Below, piece by piece: positions 51,826 through 62,501 of a stretch of 64,000 nt of DNA. Under the pieces are notes generated by a model. It was not told the origin of the DNA, made no database searches, and worked only from the letters and a program-made list of their open reading frames with translations. How positions within the stretch are numbered: the first letter of the stretch is position 1; each line of letters begins with the position of its first letter. This DNA comes from Toxorhynchites rutilus septentrionalis (lineage: Eukaryota; Arthropoda; Insecta; Diptera; Culicidae): NCBI RefSeq assembly GCF_029784135.1, contig NC_073746.1:305924665-305988664 (forward strand), written 5' to 3'. A program made the position numbers and the translations under genes.

Positions 51826-53875
51826 ATGAATAACGAGAAAATATTATTAGTTTCTCTTCTGTATTGTCGTTGGAAAAAGAAAACGAAAAACAGGAAAATG
51901 TGGGTGCATCCAATTTTAACAGAACGACAGAAAAAAGGCCACTTCAAGAATTTGTATATGGAATTGAGGAATCACGAGGAGCATTTTTTCAACTTTACTA
52001 GAATGTCAACACATTCTTTCGATGAATTACTTCACATTATTAAGGACAATATAACATAACGAATCAAGACACTAGGATGAGAAATTGTATTCCACCTGAG
52101 GAGAAACTCATAATAACATTGAGGTAAATTCAAGCATGTCACATTGTATTTGTTATTTATTTGTATTAAAAAAAAGCAATCTCAACTTTACATATTGTAA
52201 TTAACAAATATTTGTTATCATAGAGCATAAGCCCTAATAATTTAGGAATATTCCGAAAAATTATACATTGATACTAATGAGTTTAATGCAGACGTGGACT
52301 CTTCTGGTTGACGGCAATTCAGTACGTTGTGTTCTTCGGTACATTGTTCTTCCTTGAGCAACATAATATGATGTTGCTTCATTTGTTGGAGAACGACCGG
52401 TTGTTGGACCGCTGATGAAAATGTTGGTTGTTCATTATTCTGCGTTATTGCGAGTTGTTCGTATTTGTTTATGATTTGCATAATTTCAAGTTTGCAATTG
52501 GAATTTAAAGTTCTCGGTAAAGATGAAATCTTTGGTACCATTGACAGCATAAAAAGACGGTTTTCATCGTTCTCTGTCGTATTATTCTGTTCCAATTTGT
52601 CCAATGTTTGAATTATTTTTTCTTCGACAGGATGTAATCTTCTTTTGCCAATTCGCGGGAGAGCTCTTTGTGTTGGCGTTGAATGTGACGAACTGCCCAC
52701 GTACTCGAAATCCGGCTGCTGTTCGCGTGGTTCTTGCAGAGAATTACTTGTTTCTCTAGGTTCAATCGTGTCTCTTAAAAATTGAAGATGTTGAGAATAC
52801 ATGTAAGGGGATTTTGAAACACCTCCCCCGCTTCCAGATTTTCGTTTTCTTCCTTGCAAGTACTTTGTGAATGAATCCCTTATATTCTTCCATTTTCTCT
52901 GCAGAATGGTTTCTGAAAAAGAAATTCTTATATGCATTATTGTATAAACATTGATATTTATATATGAATAATGTAGTAATTTCTCAAATTCAATTTCTTT
53001 GTTACAGGTACCTCGCCTCAGGATGTTCTTTGGTTGATCTACACAACAACTTTCGTGTAGGAAAATCTACTGCTAGTGTTATTGTGAGAGATGTATGCAA
53101 TGCTATTTGGATATGCCTTCGCGAAATCACTATGCCTCCTTTTTCAACTGAGAGATGGCTCGAAATTTCGAAAGGATTTGAAACATATGCAAGGTTTCCG
53201 AATTGTATCGGTGCCATAGATGGCAAGCATATCAGAATAAAACAGCCACCTAATAGCGGATCATTATTTTACAACTATAAAAAATATTTTTCAACTGTTC
53301 TCTTCGCAATGTGTGATGCAAATTATTGCTTTACTTACATCGAAGTTGGATCTTATGGAAAGTCCAGTGATGCTGGAATATTCAGAAATTCGTTACTGTA
53401 CAAAAAGATGTGTGACGGCAATTTACAAATACCCATCCCTCGCGCGCTTGAAAATTCAACTGAACAGTTCCCATATGTTATAGTCGGAGATGATGCTTTC
53501 CCTTTGTCTGAGAACTTGCTCAAACCTTATGGAGGCACATCATTGAATCTTATTAAACAAAATTTCAACAAACGATTATCCACGGCCAGAAGATATATCG
53601 AATGTACATTTGGGATACTGGCGAACAAATGGCGCATATTTCATCGACCCATCGATGTTGATATTAACTTAACTGAAAGTATTGTTAAAGCAGCGTGTGT
53701 ATTACATAATTTTGTACGAATAAGAGATGGAGTCCAATTGCACATTGGGGTTGAAAACGACTACCAATGGCAACCAATTTCTACCGACAGCACAAATCGA
53801 GGAAATCCAATGGCACATTCGACCAGAGATAAATTCGCTAATTTTCTCTATAACAATACTTTGCATAGTATATAA
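51826..53875 (+). pseudogene. Harbinger transposase, two exons, one frameshift
   Basis: Exon 1 is 51826-52123, the intron 52124-53007 (GTAAAT donor, TTACAG acceptor) and exon 2 53008-53875; the join gives TLR-YLASGCS, typical of HARBI1-like transposases. Exon 1 encodes the N-terminal WVHPILTERQKKGHF segment. Exon 2 has the DDE domain: D at 53219 (AIDGKH), D at 53489 or 53492 (VGDDAF), E at 53600 (RRYIECTFGIL), with about 36 residues between the last two. A tandem duplication of ATAAC at 52051-52060 shifts the frame just before QDTRMRNCIPPEEK; no other lesion was seen. The MADF exon 2 lies inside the intron, on the other strand. The transposase cuts and pastes the element at TWA sites in the family. 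Confidence 0.92.
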
Positions 53876-54558
53876 ACACTGTATTTACAACATTCTGTTA
53901 AAAGCCTGAATGCAACTGTATCTAAATAAATGTTTCTTAACCTGAATAAGTCTGTATAAAGCCAAAACAAGAAACAATAATTAGCACTGTTAGAGCCCCC
54001 GCAAACTGCAGACTGATTTGTTGGTCGGCTTCTTAATCAGTACGGAGAGGTATGCATGTGCGCACATTACGTCGATTCAGTTGGGTCGGTTTTTGCACCG
54101 ACCAAACTGTTGGTTGACAGGAAGTCTGTAGTATGCGGGGACTCTTATAGTTATAGTGCTCGTGATTTGACCTTATGCGTTTCCACAAATATGTTTCCTC
54201 TTTCGCCTCCTGAAAGATTCCGAGTCCGCTACCTAACCTTTCTTGTCGATTGGCATAATAACATTAGACGTCAATAAACCGTGTGTAGAATTTGGAAAGC
54301 CATGGTGGTTTCATATGGTAACCTTCTTGTGCTCTTTCTAGAAAAGAATAATACATCATTTCTATATAAAAATAACTACCTACCCAATTCATTCCGATCT
54401 GTTGTTGTCATTTTGTCGCCTCCAAAAATAACACTCATTTCCTCCCAGCTCTGCTTCTTGCGTATGCGGTTGCTGTAATCCGCACTTTTCATATCCCACA
54501 GAGCGGGACGCTTCTCTATTTCATAAATCAGTTTCTCAATTTCAATTTTTTCATTCAT
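52242..54558 (-). CDS. Harbinger MADF/BESS DNA-binding protein, two exons
   Basis: Exon 1 is 54558-54384, the intron 54383-52913 (GTAGGT donor, TTTTTCAG acceptor after a pyrimidine tract) and exon 2 52912-52242. Joined length is 846 nt, 281 residues, no stop. Exon 1 gives the first MADF helices (EKLIYEIEKRPALWD and SWEEMSVIFGGD); the join continues as NEL-ETILQRKWKNIRDSF, completing the MADF fold. A basic linker GRKRKSGSGGG follows, then a BESS-like C-terminal segment (ENRLFMLSMVPKISSL, KLEIMQIINKYEQ). Start chosen at MNEKIE; a Met 11 codons upstream is possible. In PIF/Harbinger elements the Myb/MADF protein helps the transposase enter the nucleus and bind the ends. The transposase exon 2 lies in this intron. 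Confidence 0.85.
53993..54144. mobile_element. PIF/Harbinger-type MITE, 152 bp
   Basis: Flanked by TTA (53990-53992 and 54145-54147). Ends are inverted: gagcccccgcaaactgcaga on the left and gagtccccgcatactacaga inward from the right. No ORF. It lies in the intron of the MADF gene, between the transposase stop and MADF exon 1. Confidence 0.8.
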
Positions 54559-54867
54559 TTTATTAAAAATCACAGCACTGCACTTTTGCATTATCCACTC
54601 TTGGTACTGTTTAAAAACAACAACAAAGCGTACATGTGTTAGTTCTGATACAAAAATACACAAATACTTTCACAAAACCGTTGCGGTGCATCATCTCCAT
54701 CGAGCCACCGCAGAGAATGAGGAACCTTATAACAGTGACTTCAGAACCGTCCACACCCGCTCCGCCTGATGTGTTTTATCTCATTCACATTCCATTATCG
54801 AGACCCCGCGGCGGCCTGTCATTGCAAAATCCGCGCGGGAGAGCCGTCCAGTGTGTTCTTACGCTTA

Positions 54868-55600
54868 GGAAAACACATTTCAATCGGAACAAAAATACCC
54901 CCGATTTGTATGAATTCGCAATGCCGATTTCCCCACGCTTCATGGATTTGAAGTCTGTGTTAGGGAAACACATTCCAGTTGGAACAAAAATACCCCCGAC
55001 TTGCATGAATTTGAAATACCGATTTCTCCAGGCACCTTGGTTTAGAAATCTCTATTAGGGAACACATTTCGGTGGGAACAAAAGCTCCCCCTACTTTTGT
55101 GTGTTCTTTTTCTTCTTTTTGGCTTTAAGAGGGTTTAAACTTTTCAGTTCACTCGCCTCTAGGCTCTTTCGTGTGCTTGCAATGCCGATTTCGCTGCTTG
55201 GTTTTAAAGTCTGTGTTAGGGAACATTTTTCGATGAGAACAAAAGTCCCCCTACTTTCATGTATTTGCAATGCCGATTTCCCCAAGGCTGCTTGGTTTTG
55301 ATGGCTGTGTTAGGGAAACCGTAAATCGGGCCAATCAAAACGATGCAGTTAGGGAGTTTAGATAACGCCTAATATTTTACAGTTATTCAATTGTTTATCT
55401 AATGAAAAACAACATTTTGTTAGTTGCGATAGATACGTAGAAACATTCCCTATCAAGTGATGCAAACATCTCTCCTATCCAGTACGAAATGTTCGAGCTA
55501 TAAGCATTCGAAATCTTTCATTTTTTCCTGCATGTTCTGTGTTTAGGTTTTCATTTTACCCTCCATATATTCCGGTTAGACGTAGTCCCACGTCAAAACC
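54868..55600. repeat. GACGTAG-family element, right part, with minisatellite
   Basis: Continues the element cut at 51639. Four further ~95-bp units (54868-55315), the third holding a ~70-bp insert (about 55105-55180). Then accgtaaatcgggccaatca, gatagatacgtagaaacatt, ttccggttagacgtag, ending gacgtagtcccacgtc (about 55578-55593). Without the Harbinger insertion the whole element would be about 1.3 kb. Confidence 0.7.
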
Positions 55601-57359
55601 CTAATGGTCACTGATAGGATGATGCGTAGTAAACATAATCAGACATCACTCCATCAGTGCTGCCCACAACAAAGGTAGCAAAAAAATTATTCTGAGAAGT
55701 TAGGATTATATTTCTCATTCAGTGTGTTTTCCCGGAAATGTTTTCCACCAGAGAGATGAATGGAGCTCGAGAATCTTGATCCTTTGTACCGTTGGAAGTA
55801 GTTGGTACTGACTGGTTTTATGGGAAAGAACAAATGAAAGTGTGAGTAAAAATGTATTGCAGAATCATCTTTGATATTTATATAATACTCAGCGCTGGTC
55901 AGCAAGATTTACTGAATCATTGTTTACAGCTTACGCAAGCGATTATTTTTCTGAAGGGGGCTATTTGGGTTTATTCCGGAGTGAGTCGAATTTCAGCGAA
56001 AATTTATTAGGTAAACATGTATGAGATTACAGAGCTCGGCCTGTTGGTACTATGGTACTGCACCGATAAAAAAACAAACAAACCAAACCAACTCTGCTTG
56101 CCGTAATGAACAACAGCCATTTTCTACTAACTGGCCTTCTTTCCAGCTAATTATGTTGACCCCCTGGCGCCCCTATTACCCGCTGCGATCTTTGTACTCT
56201 GATAGGCCGTCTGTGTGTCAAAAATCTTAGGGGAGCGCCAAAGCCCATTACACAGTATCGGCAGCTGCTGCCCAAATTGATAATGATTATCTCGTCGGAG
56301 GAAAATACCCTCACAGCTGGATGCTTGACGATTACCCAACAACTGGGAGTCATTGGGACGAAAATACGAGCAAACTGATAGGCCGGAAAGCTAGTCGGGT
56401 CAGACGGCGTCAGAACAGGGATTACGCCACGTGTCACTGAGCAAGGGTGTAACAAAGAAAAAGAAAAAGTCGGTATGACAGCGTAGTGCTGCAAATGGCT
56501 GCTGCTTTGTCATTTGCAGCTGAAATTATTTGGAGAAAATCGTGGATTTTTTTCTAGATGGCGTGAGAAGAATTCTTCTCTAGAATCAGATAAAAATTGC
56601 AACGATTGTCTTACAGGTTCTAAATTTTAGTTTTGCGAACAAAATGTTTACAAGCCTCTTTAAGTAGTAAAAAGAAGTAATCACGACATTAATCATAGAC
56701 CATTCTAAACCACGTGCCCTCCAGGATTTGGCGAACAAAGCAACATTTCTGCTGTGATGTATATAGGGGAACGGGGGGTAAACCGCGCCGTCGAGGTAAA
56801 CGCACTTCTTAGAAATATCTGGAAAAATGAAATAATTGGCAGGATTTTTCGATGCTCATAATTTCATTTCTTATCACAAACACTACTGAATATATGCAAA
56901 ACCATCTTGCTTCAAAATATAGCAATGTATAAAAAAACTGCATGTTTTAATGCAACGTTGGCCGCATTTGCCACAAGACTTTTGAAGCATTATAAGACTA
57001 ATTTAAATTATGGATACTTCATAACATTCTCAAATATTATCAAAGATATCGAATGAGTTTGAATCAACAAATGTTAAAAGTTCAATGTTTATATTGAAAT
57101 GCGATTTCCTTAAACAAGTCATTATGGAGCAACATAGAATTTTTTTTTTTTTTTTTTTGGAGCAACATAGAAATTTTTCTCCAATTATTTTGTGCATATA
57201 ACCTGTTCCTGTACCTGTCCTTGTATTATGTAATACAAACTGGAACGAACAAAATTGTTACAATGTTTCGCACTACTAAAATCCATCCAATGACCCAAAC
57301 CTTAGAATCACAATAAAAACTAATACCATATAGACCGAAAGTCTGCAAACAGTTTTATG
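55601..57359. other. Spacer, no gene recognised
   Basis: A GC-richer stretch at 56150-56500 has a 115-codon minus frame without a recognised family. At 56765 taggggaacggggggtaaac resembles the termini of the pogo-like elements that follow, a possible end fragment. A T-tract of 18 is at about 57140-57160. Confidence 0.35.
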
Positions 57360-58338
57360 TAGGGGAAAAGGAGGGAATTTGGACCACCTAAGCTAATCGC
57401 CTAATATTTCTAAACCAATACGGTCTAAATAAAAAATGTCACATTGTATACTGAGCTACACTTGTTTTCTCTCAATAAATAATGTTTAATCATTATATAA
57501 AGCTTCAATCTTCCAAATATATCATAAAATAAAAGAGATGATTTTTGGACATTAAAATTTGATGCGGGGTGATTTGGTCCAGTGTGTGTTTCATCGAAAA
57601 AAACATACTTATGTATATGTAAAGTATTTTGGAATAATGTTACAATCAGTAACAGTGTTCTGGGATCGATACCAGGTGTCTCGGCCAGATTCCAGACCAG
57701 AAAAGTTCGATTGACACCATCTCGAATTCTGCATGAATCTATTCACTGTTGGTCGAGCATTTTCAAACACTTTTGATGCTTGGTCAAAGAAAATCCGTTC
57801 TCGATGGCCTGCGTTGCTCTTTCAAGCTTCTCCTTTTTCCAACGTTGTCTGTCCATCCTCTTTTTATAATTCAGCGGCATCTGGAATCAATTAGACCAAA
57901 GAAAAGTCTCAAACCTGTAGGACCAATTCACCCCACAGAAACGTGTCCATGTCACCCCACACAACACGCAAAAATTAAAATGCAATTAATTTAATTTATT
58001 GTTATCAAACTTACAGTTTCGCTACATCAAATTGTTCCTCTTCTGTAGGCGAACAGAACTTTACTGCACAATACACGAAAAGTTTATTTAATCAGCGGGA
58101 AAAACCTTAAAACCACGATCGGAAAACTCACATTTTTTAACGCTCAAAGTACTTGATGTATTTATGCTACCGTTTCCCTCTACTTCTGAAGTTTGACCAA
58201 ATTTTTTTTGCTTTAGGTACATACGGTTCAACAATAGAAGAAAATTACATTATAGAAAATCCAAGTTGAGCCGTAATTTTTGAGATAAAGGGGTGGTCCA
58301 AATCACCCCATATGACCAAATCACCCCGTGTTACCCTA
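57360..58338 (-). mobile_element. Pogo-like non-autonomous element, copy 1
   Basis: 979 bp between TA dinucleotides. Left end taggggaaaaggagggaatt and right end, read inward, tagggtaacacggggtgatt; both continue to tttggaccacc-like sequence. Minus-strand interior near 57770-57880 encodes a scrap KKRMDRQRWKKEKLERATQA followed by IENGFSLTK, resembling the psq-type N-terminus of pogo/Tigger transposases, then a stop. No DDE region remains. Confidence 0.75.
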
Positions 58339-58389
58339 CAGCGACACGTAGAATTATTTTTGTGGACAGCGGCACGTATTCATAATTTG
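58339..58389. other. 51-bp spacer between the two pogo-like copies
   Basis: Unrelated sequence (cagcgacacgtagaattatt...) separating two elements in the same orientation. Confidence 0.7.
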
Positions 58390-59382
58390 TAGGGGAAAAG
58401 GGAGGAATTTGGACCACCTAAGCAAATCGCCTAATATTTCCAAACCAATACGGTCTAAATAAAAAATGTCACATTGTATACTGAGCTACACTTGTTTTCT
58501 CTAAATCAATAATGTTTAATCATTATATTAAGCTTCAAACTACCAAATATATCATAAAATAAAAGAGACGATTTTTGGACATCAAAATTTGATGTGGGGT
58601 GATTTGGACCATCTGTGGGGTGATTTGGTCCAGTGTGTGTTTCATCGAAAAAAACATACTTATGTTTATGTAAAGTATTTATAAATAATGTTACAATCTG
58701 TAACAGTGTTCTGGGATCGATACCAGGTGTGTGGCCAGATTCCAGACCCGAAAAATTGGATTGAGACCATCTCGAATTCTGCATGGAACTTTTCACTGTT
58801 GTTCGAGCATTTTCAAACACTGTCAATGATTGGTCAAAGAAAATCCGTTCTTGATGGCCTGCGTTGGTCTTTCAAGCTCCTCCTTCTTCCAACGTTGTCT
58901 GCCCATCCTCTTTTTGTAATTTAGTGGCATCTGGAATCAATTAGACCAAAGAAAAGCCTTAAATCTCCAATTCACCCTACAAAAACATGTCCATGTCACC
59001 TCACACAACACCCAAAAATTAAAATGCAATTAATTTCATTTATTGTTATCAAACTTACTGTTTCGCTGCATCAAATTGTTCCTCTTCTGTAGGAGAACAG
59101 AACTTTACTGCACAATACACGAAAAATGTCTTTAATCAGCGGGAAAAACCTTAAAACCACGATCGGAAAACTCACATTTTTTGACAATAAAAGTGCTTGC
59201 TGTGTTAATGCTACCGTTTCCTTCGACCTGTCGAATTTTACCAAAGTTTTTTTACGTTAGTTACATACGGTTCAACAATTAAAGGAGATGACATTATAAA
59301 AAATCTAAGTTGAGCCATGCTTTTTGAGATATTGGGGTGGTCCAAATCACCCCATATGTCCAACTCACCCCGTGTTACCCTA
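58390..59382 (-). mobile_element. Pogo-like non-autonomous element, copy 2
   Basis: 993 bp, collinear with copy 1 and in the same orientation. It has an extra gtggggtgatttgga-type duplication at about 58590-58630 and a deletion near 58960. Same termini, TA-flanked. The transposase scrap is also visible (about 58790-58920). Confidence 0.75.
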
Positions 59383-60640
59383 AACATAAAATATTGAAAT
59401 GAAAATTCCCCAGAGTCTCTGGTTCGACAACAAAACAAACCTCGAGAATACGAGAGCATCTTACGTTCCTAGCAGGCGAGAAACTTATCCGAAGCTACCG
59501 CGAATCAAGATTTAACCGAAAGATATGCTTCGAATTGATAAGCACTTTGAAATTATCAAGTCAACTTGATTCAATATTTCCGAAGTATTTGATATTACTT
59601 AGACAGTAACAATCTATCTAGTACTAACAGACCCGGTGAACTTAGTCCCGCCAAAAGTTGATGTTTTGAGTTTTCTCTCGAAAAAGTTTATTTCGTACAT
59701 TCGCAATCGATAACAGTCGGTGCCTCTCGAATTCAAATTTTTGAATGAATGAAACGCTATTCGAAATGCATACTCCATCTGAAATCCAATATTATTTTCA
59801 AAATAACGGAACATGAATTTCAAGGTCGCTAAAGTTAATTTCAATTGAAGAAATTAACTCCAATTGGACAATCTTTTCACAAAACCACAATCTTTTTTTC
59901 ATTTTTTTTCTATTTAGTTTTAACTAGCTGACCCGGCAAACGTTGTAAGTTATTTTCAGTGAATATTTCGGGTGTTAAATGAAACCTAATGTATAATGTA
60001 TTGTAAGCGTGATTGAATGTTTTAACGATCTATAAAATTAATCGAATTCGATCAATAAAACAGAACAAATGAAAAGATTTGAACGAAAGTGTGTATAATG
60101 TTTCTTGATTCAATGTATTTCATTAACGTAACTGACATGTTTGATCTCTTAAAAGTTAAATGTAAAGTGAAAAAAGTAATATATTTTTATAATATAAAGT
60201 CATCACCAGAAACAATTTTCTTTCAAGATCTTTCCCCACTTGTAGAGAATGTATTATTTTTTTACATAGAACACATTTGATGTGTGTAGTTAATTTTTCA
60301 TTCAAAATTGTTGTTTTAAAAGCGTGTTTATTCCACCCGAAAATCCATAACCTTTTTTGGGTCATATAAATGGAATACGGGGCTCAATGTCGGCTATGTC
60401 GTATTGTGTGGCAACGTTGCCACATTTGTACAACTCGATTGGACTTGAGTCGAACGAATTACAGAATGCAAAGTTGCAATCCATTCGGGTAATTCTGACT
60501 CGATCGGATTTCAGAATACGGTTTGATCAGTAGACATATCTGGAATTTCTAAAGAAATTACACCCTCGATTTCCTCAGGGCCTATCGATTTTGTCGACTA
60601 ACCAAACTAAAAATGTGTGTATGAGGTAATCCTCGCGTCT
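59383..60640. other. Spacer, no gene recognised
   Basis: AT-rich. tagctgacccggcaaacgtt at about 59926 resembles a phrase common at ends of insect repeats, but no partner is in the window. Confidence 0.35.
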
Positions 60641-60679
60641 ACCATTCAACAGAATACATCCAGCAATATGTGGGACCGA

Positions 60680-60930
60680 ATCCGACAGGACTTCATTTTT
60701 TGTTTGAACACATGTCGATCATAAATTGTTTGATCGATCGGTGAGCTGGTACATTATCGTGCTGCTAAATCCAAGTGTTGTCTTTCCACAAATCTGGCCG
60801 TTTGCGATGAATTTGCTTTCTCAAACGCCTCATTTTCAACGTTTCGGCAAAAGAAATTGTTTTTGAAACAAAAAATTTCACACAAAATCTTTGACCAATT
60901 GTATTATTCTGAGCCAAAAAAAAGTAAACT
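60680..60930 (-). pseudogene. Mariner-type transposase scrap
   Basis: Minus strand reads ISFAETLKMRRLRKQIHRKR and PDLWKDNTWI, then a TAG, then QHDNVPAHRSI. The last segment is the second catalytic motif (HDNAPAH type). The region around the third aspartate is unrecognisable. A different mariner lineage from the one at 2.6 kb, judged by the motif. Heavily decayed. Confidence 0.65.
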
Positions 60931-60989
60931 TGTTCTGGAAGACGCTGTAAACAAACTAAATGACAGATCACGCTCAAATCATACATTAA

Positions 60990-61890
60990 CCATTGACAGT
61001 AGTATCAATGAAAAAAAATGAAAAATGTTTAGCGGGATGATTTAAAATTATAAATTCTCGGTTTATATTTGTCAGAGTGTACATTTTTTATTCAATTCTC
61101 CGATGATGCAGATTCGTCTGAAAGAATACATCTTCCACATATGGTTAACAAATGAAAGATGCCCTTTCTTTTGATTATTTGCTCTTAAATTTGATTATTA
61201 ATTTAATCAATCATAATGACAGCATAAATAAAGGTGTATACTAAACCTTTATTCATGTGGTCATTATAATTTTGCGTATTCCATAATATCAAAAATCCAA
61301 TTTGTCCGCCGCTACAAAGTGGCTGAATTCAAATTTTCTTTAAAAAAAATAATGGGATATGTGTATCAAATGGAAGGACTTGGCTTGGAGAACACACTAC
61401 ACTATCACAAAATGGTCGACTTTGATGTTTTGCCTGAGACCATGTAAACTATAAAAAACAAATACAATCAATAATGACGAAAACAAAATCCAATGTTTCA
61501 AATTCAATTTGTTATATCGATCATTCGAATCGGTCCTGTAGCTCGAAAGTTATGAATTGAAATTGTCATGTTTGGAAAAAAGGGAAGAAATTCATTTTTC
61601 GAACCGTCTGTTAACTTTGAAAAATTATAACTTAAAAAAAGAAAAAGAACACATCTTTTTTGGATATGTTATGTAAAAATGTAAAGTCCTCAGCTTTCCA
61701 GAAAAAATATAAAAATATATATGCGCCCTTGGTCCCGAGACCATGAAAACTATAAAAAAAAACAGATACAATAATCGCATTCTTGAACTTTTCAATGATT
61801 TCACTTCAAACGTTTTTTTAGCAAAAAACTGCTTTTGAGGAAAATCCTCTTTGTTATTATTTATCTCAAATGATATGTTTTTTTTTGTGC
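60990..61890. other. Spacer, no gene recognised
   Basis: AT-rich. Two similar phrases, gagaccatgtaaactataaaaaacaaataca (about 61436) and gagaccatgaaaactataaaaa (about 61738), suggest a diverged local duplication of about 300 bp. Confidence 0.4.
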
Positions 61891-62500
61891 AGATGTAATA
61901 GGCGCGGATCACGAATTCATTCATTTCGTGTGTCCACATGATCCGGCGCCTAGTGGTACCCACAAGTGTGGACGACTGTCGTCTGGCAGTCGCAACACGT
62001 CTCGTAGGCGCAGCGTTTCTTGGGTGATGTCGATGGCTGCTGTTTCCGTGTGGCGGTAGCTCTTCGGGTTGAACCCGGCTGGTGGCCCGCTCTTGCACAT
62101 CGCCCTCCAGCCGCTGGCCGCTCGCTCTTACGCCCGTTCCAGGACCAGCTCCAGTTCGGGGACCCTCCTCGGGTGATCGCATTCTAATTACTCTTCGTGA
62201 ACGTAGCTCCATTTTCTGGGTGTATCTCCTTTGCCCGGGAGACAGCGGGTTGGCAAGGCCTCCATGACCCGGGAGGCCTTCCCCGGGAGAGATATAGCGC
62301 TCTGACTCGCTCGCACCCCCTCACTTAGCCACTTTCGACACCCGTTCTCGGAGCCAAGACCAGGTGTGTGTTTCCAGTTCACGCCCGATCTAAAAATGTC
62401 GTCATATGATCTTCGTGGAGGCGTGAGATAGGAACATTTGAGACCAACAGGCAGGCTCCTACCCTATGTTGATCCCCATTTGAGAACCCCATTTGAGAAC
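61891..62500 (-). mobile_element. 5' region of a LINE-like element with ORF start
   Basis: GC-rich, unlike its surroundings. On the minus strand a ~290-nt leader precedes an ATG at 62212. The frame is basic (MELRSRRVIRMRSPEEG...) and continues to RRRIMWTHEMNEFVIRAYY, which resembles an N-terminal segment I associate with LINE proteins of mosquitoes. It ends abruptly near 61890 in A-rich sequence, so the 3' part is missing. Two 13-bp copies of ccccatttgagaa (62474-62499) lie at its 5' border. Family not certain. Confidence 0.4.
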
Positions 62501-62501
62501 C

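Larger units (their letters stand above)
51640..54864 (+). mobile_element. PIF/Harbinger transposon, full length, 3225 bp
   Basis: Target duplication TTA (51637-51639; 54865-54867), as expected for PIF/Harbinger (TWA). Terminal inverted repeats of about 54 bp (51640-51693 and 54811-54864), with about eight mismatches, share cacact.gacggctctcccg. It contains a two-exon DDE transposase on the plus strand and a two-exon MADF/BESS gene on the minus strand, the two-gene kit of the superfamily. A small TTA-flanked MITE is nested at 53993. The target was a minisatellite unit (gtctgtgtta-ggaaaacac). Confidence 0.95.

Noticed and set aside
54955..54970. Telomere-like TTAGGG
   Set aside because: Single occurrences inside each minisatellite unit, never in tandem.
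54868..55315. CRISPR-like array
   Set aside because: Repeats are ~95 bp, diverged and contiguous without unique spacers; the setting is a eukaryotic transposon.
56147..56494. 115-codon minus-strand frame as a gene
   Set aside because: No recognised domain; the interval is open in several frames because of its higher GC content.
61625..62212. 195-codon frame as a complete host gene
   Set aside because: The second half is Phe/Lys-rich translation of AT-rich spacer. Only the first ~110 codons look coding and resemble a retroelement leader region.
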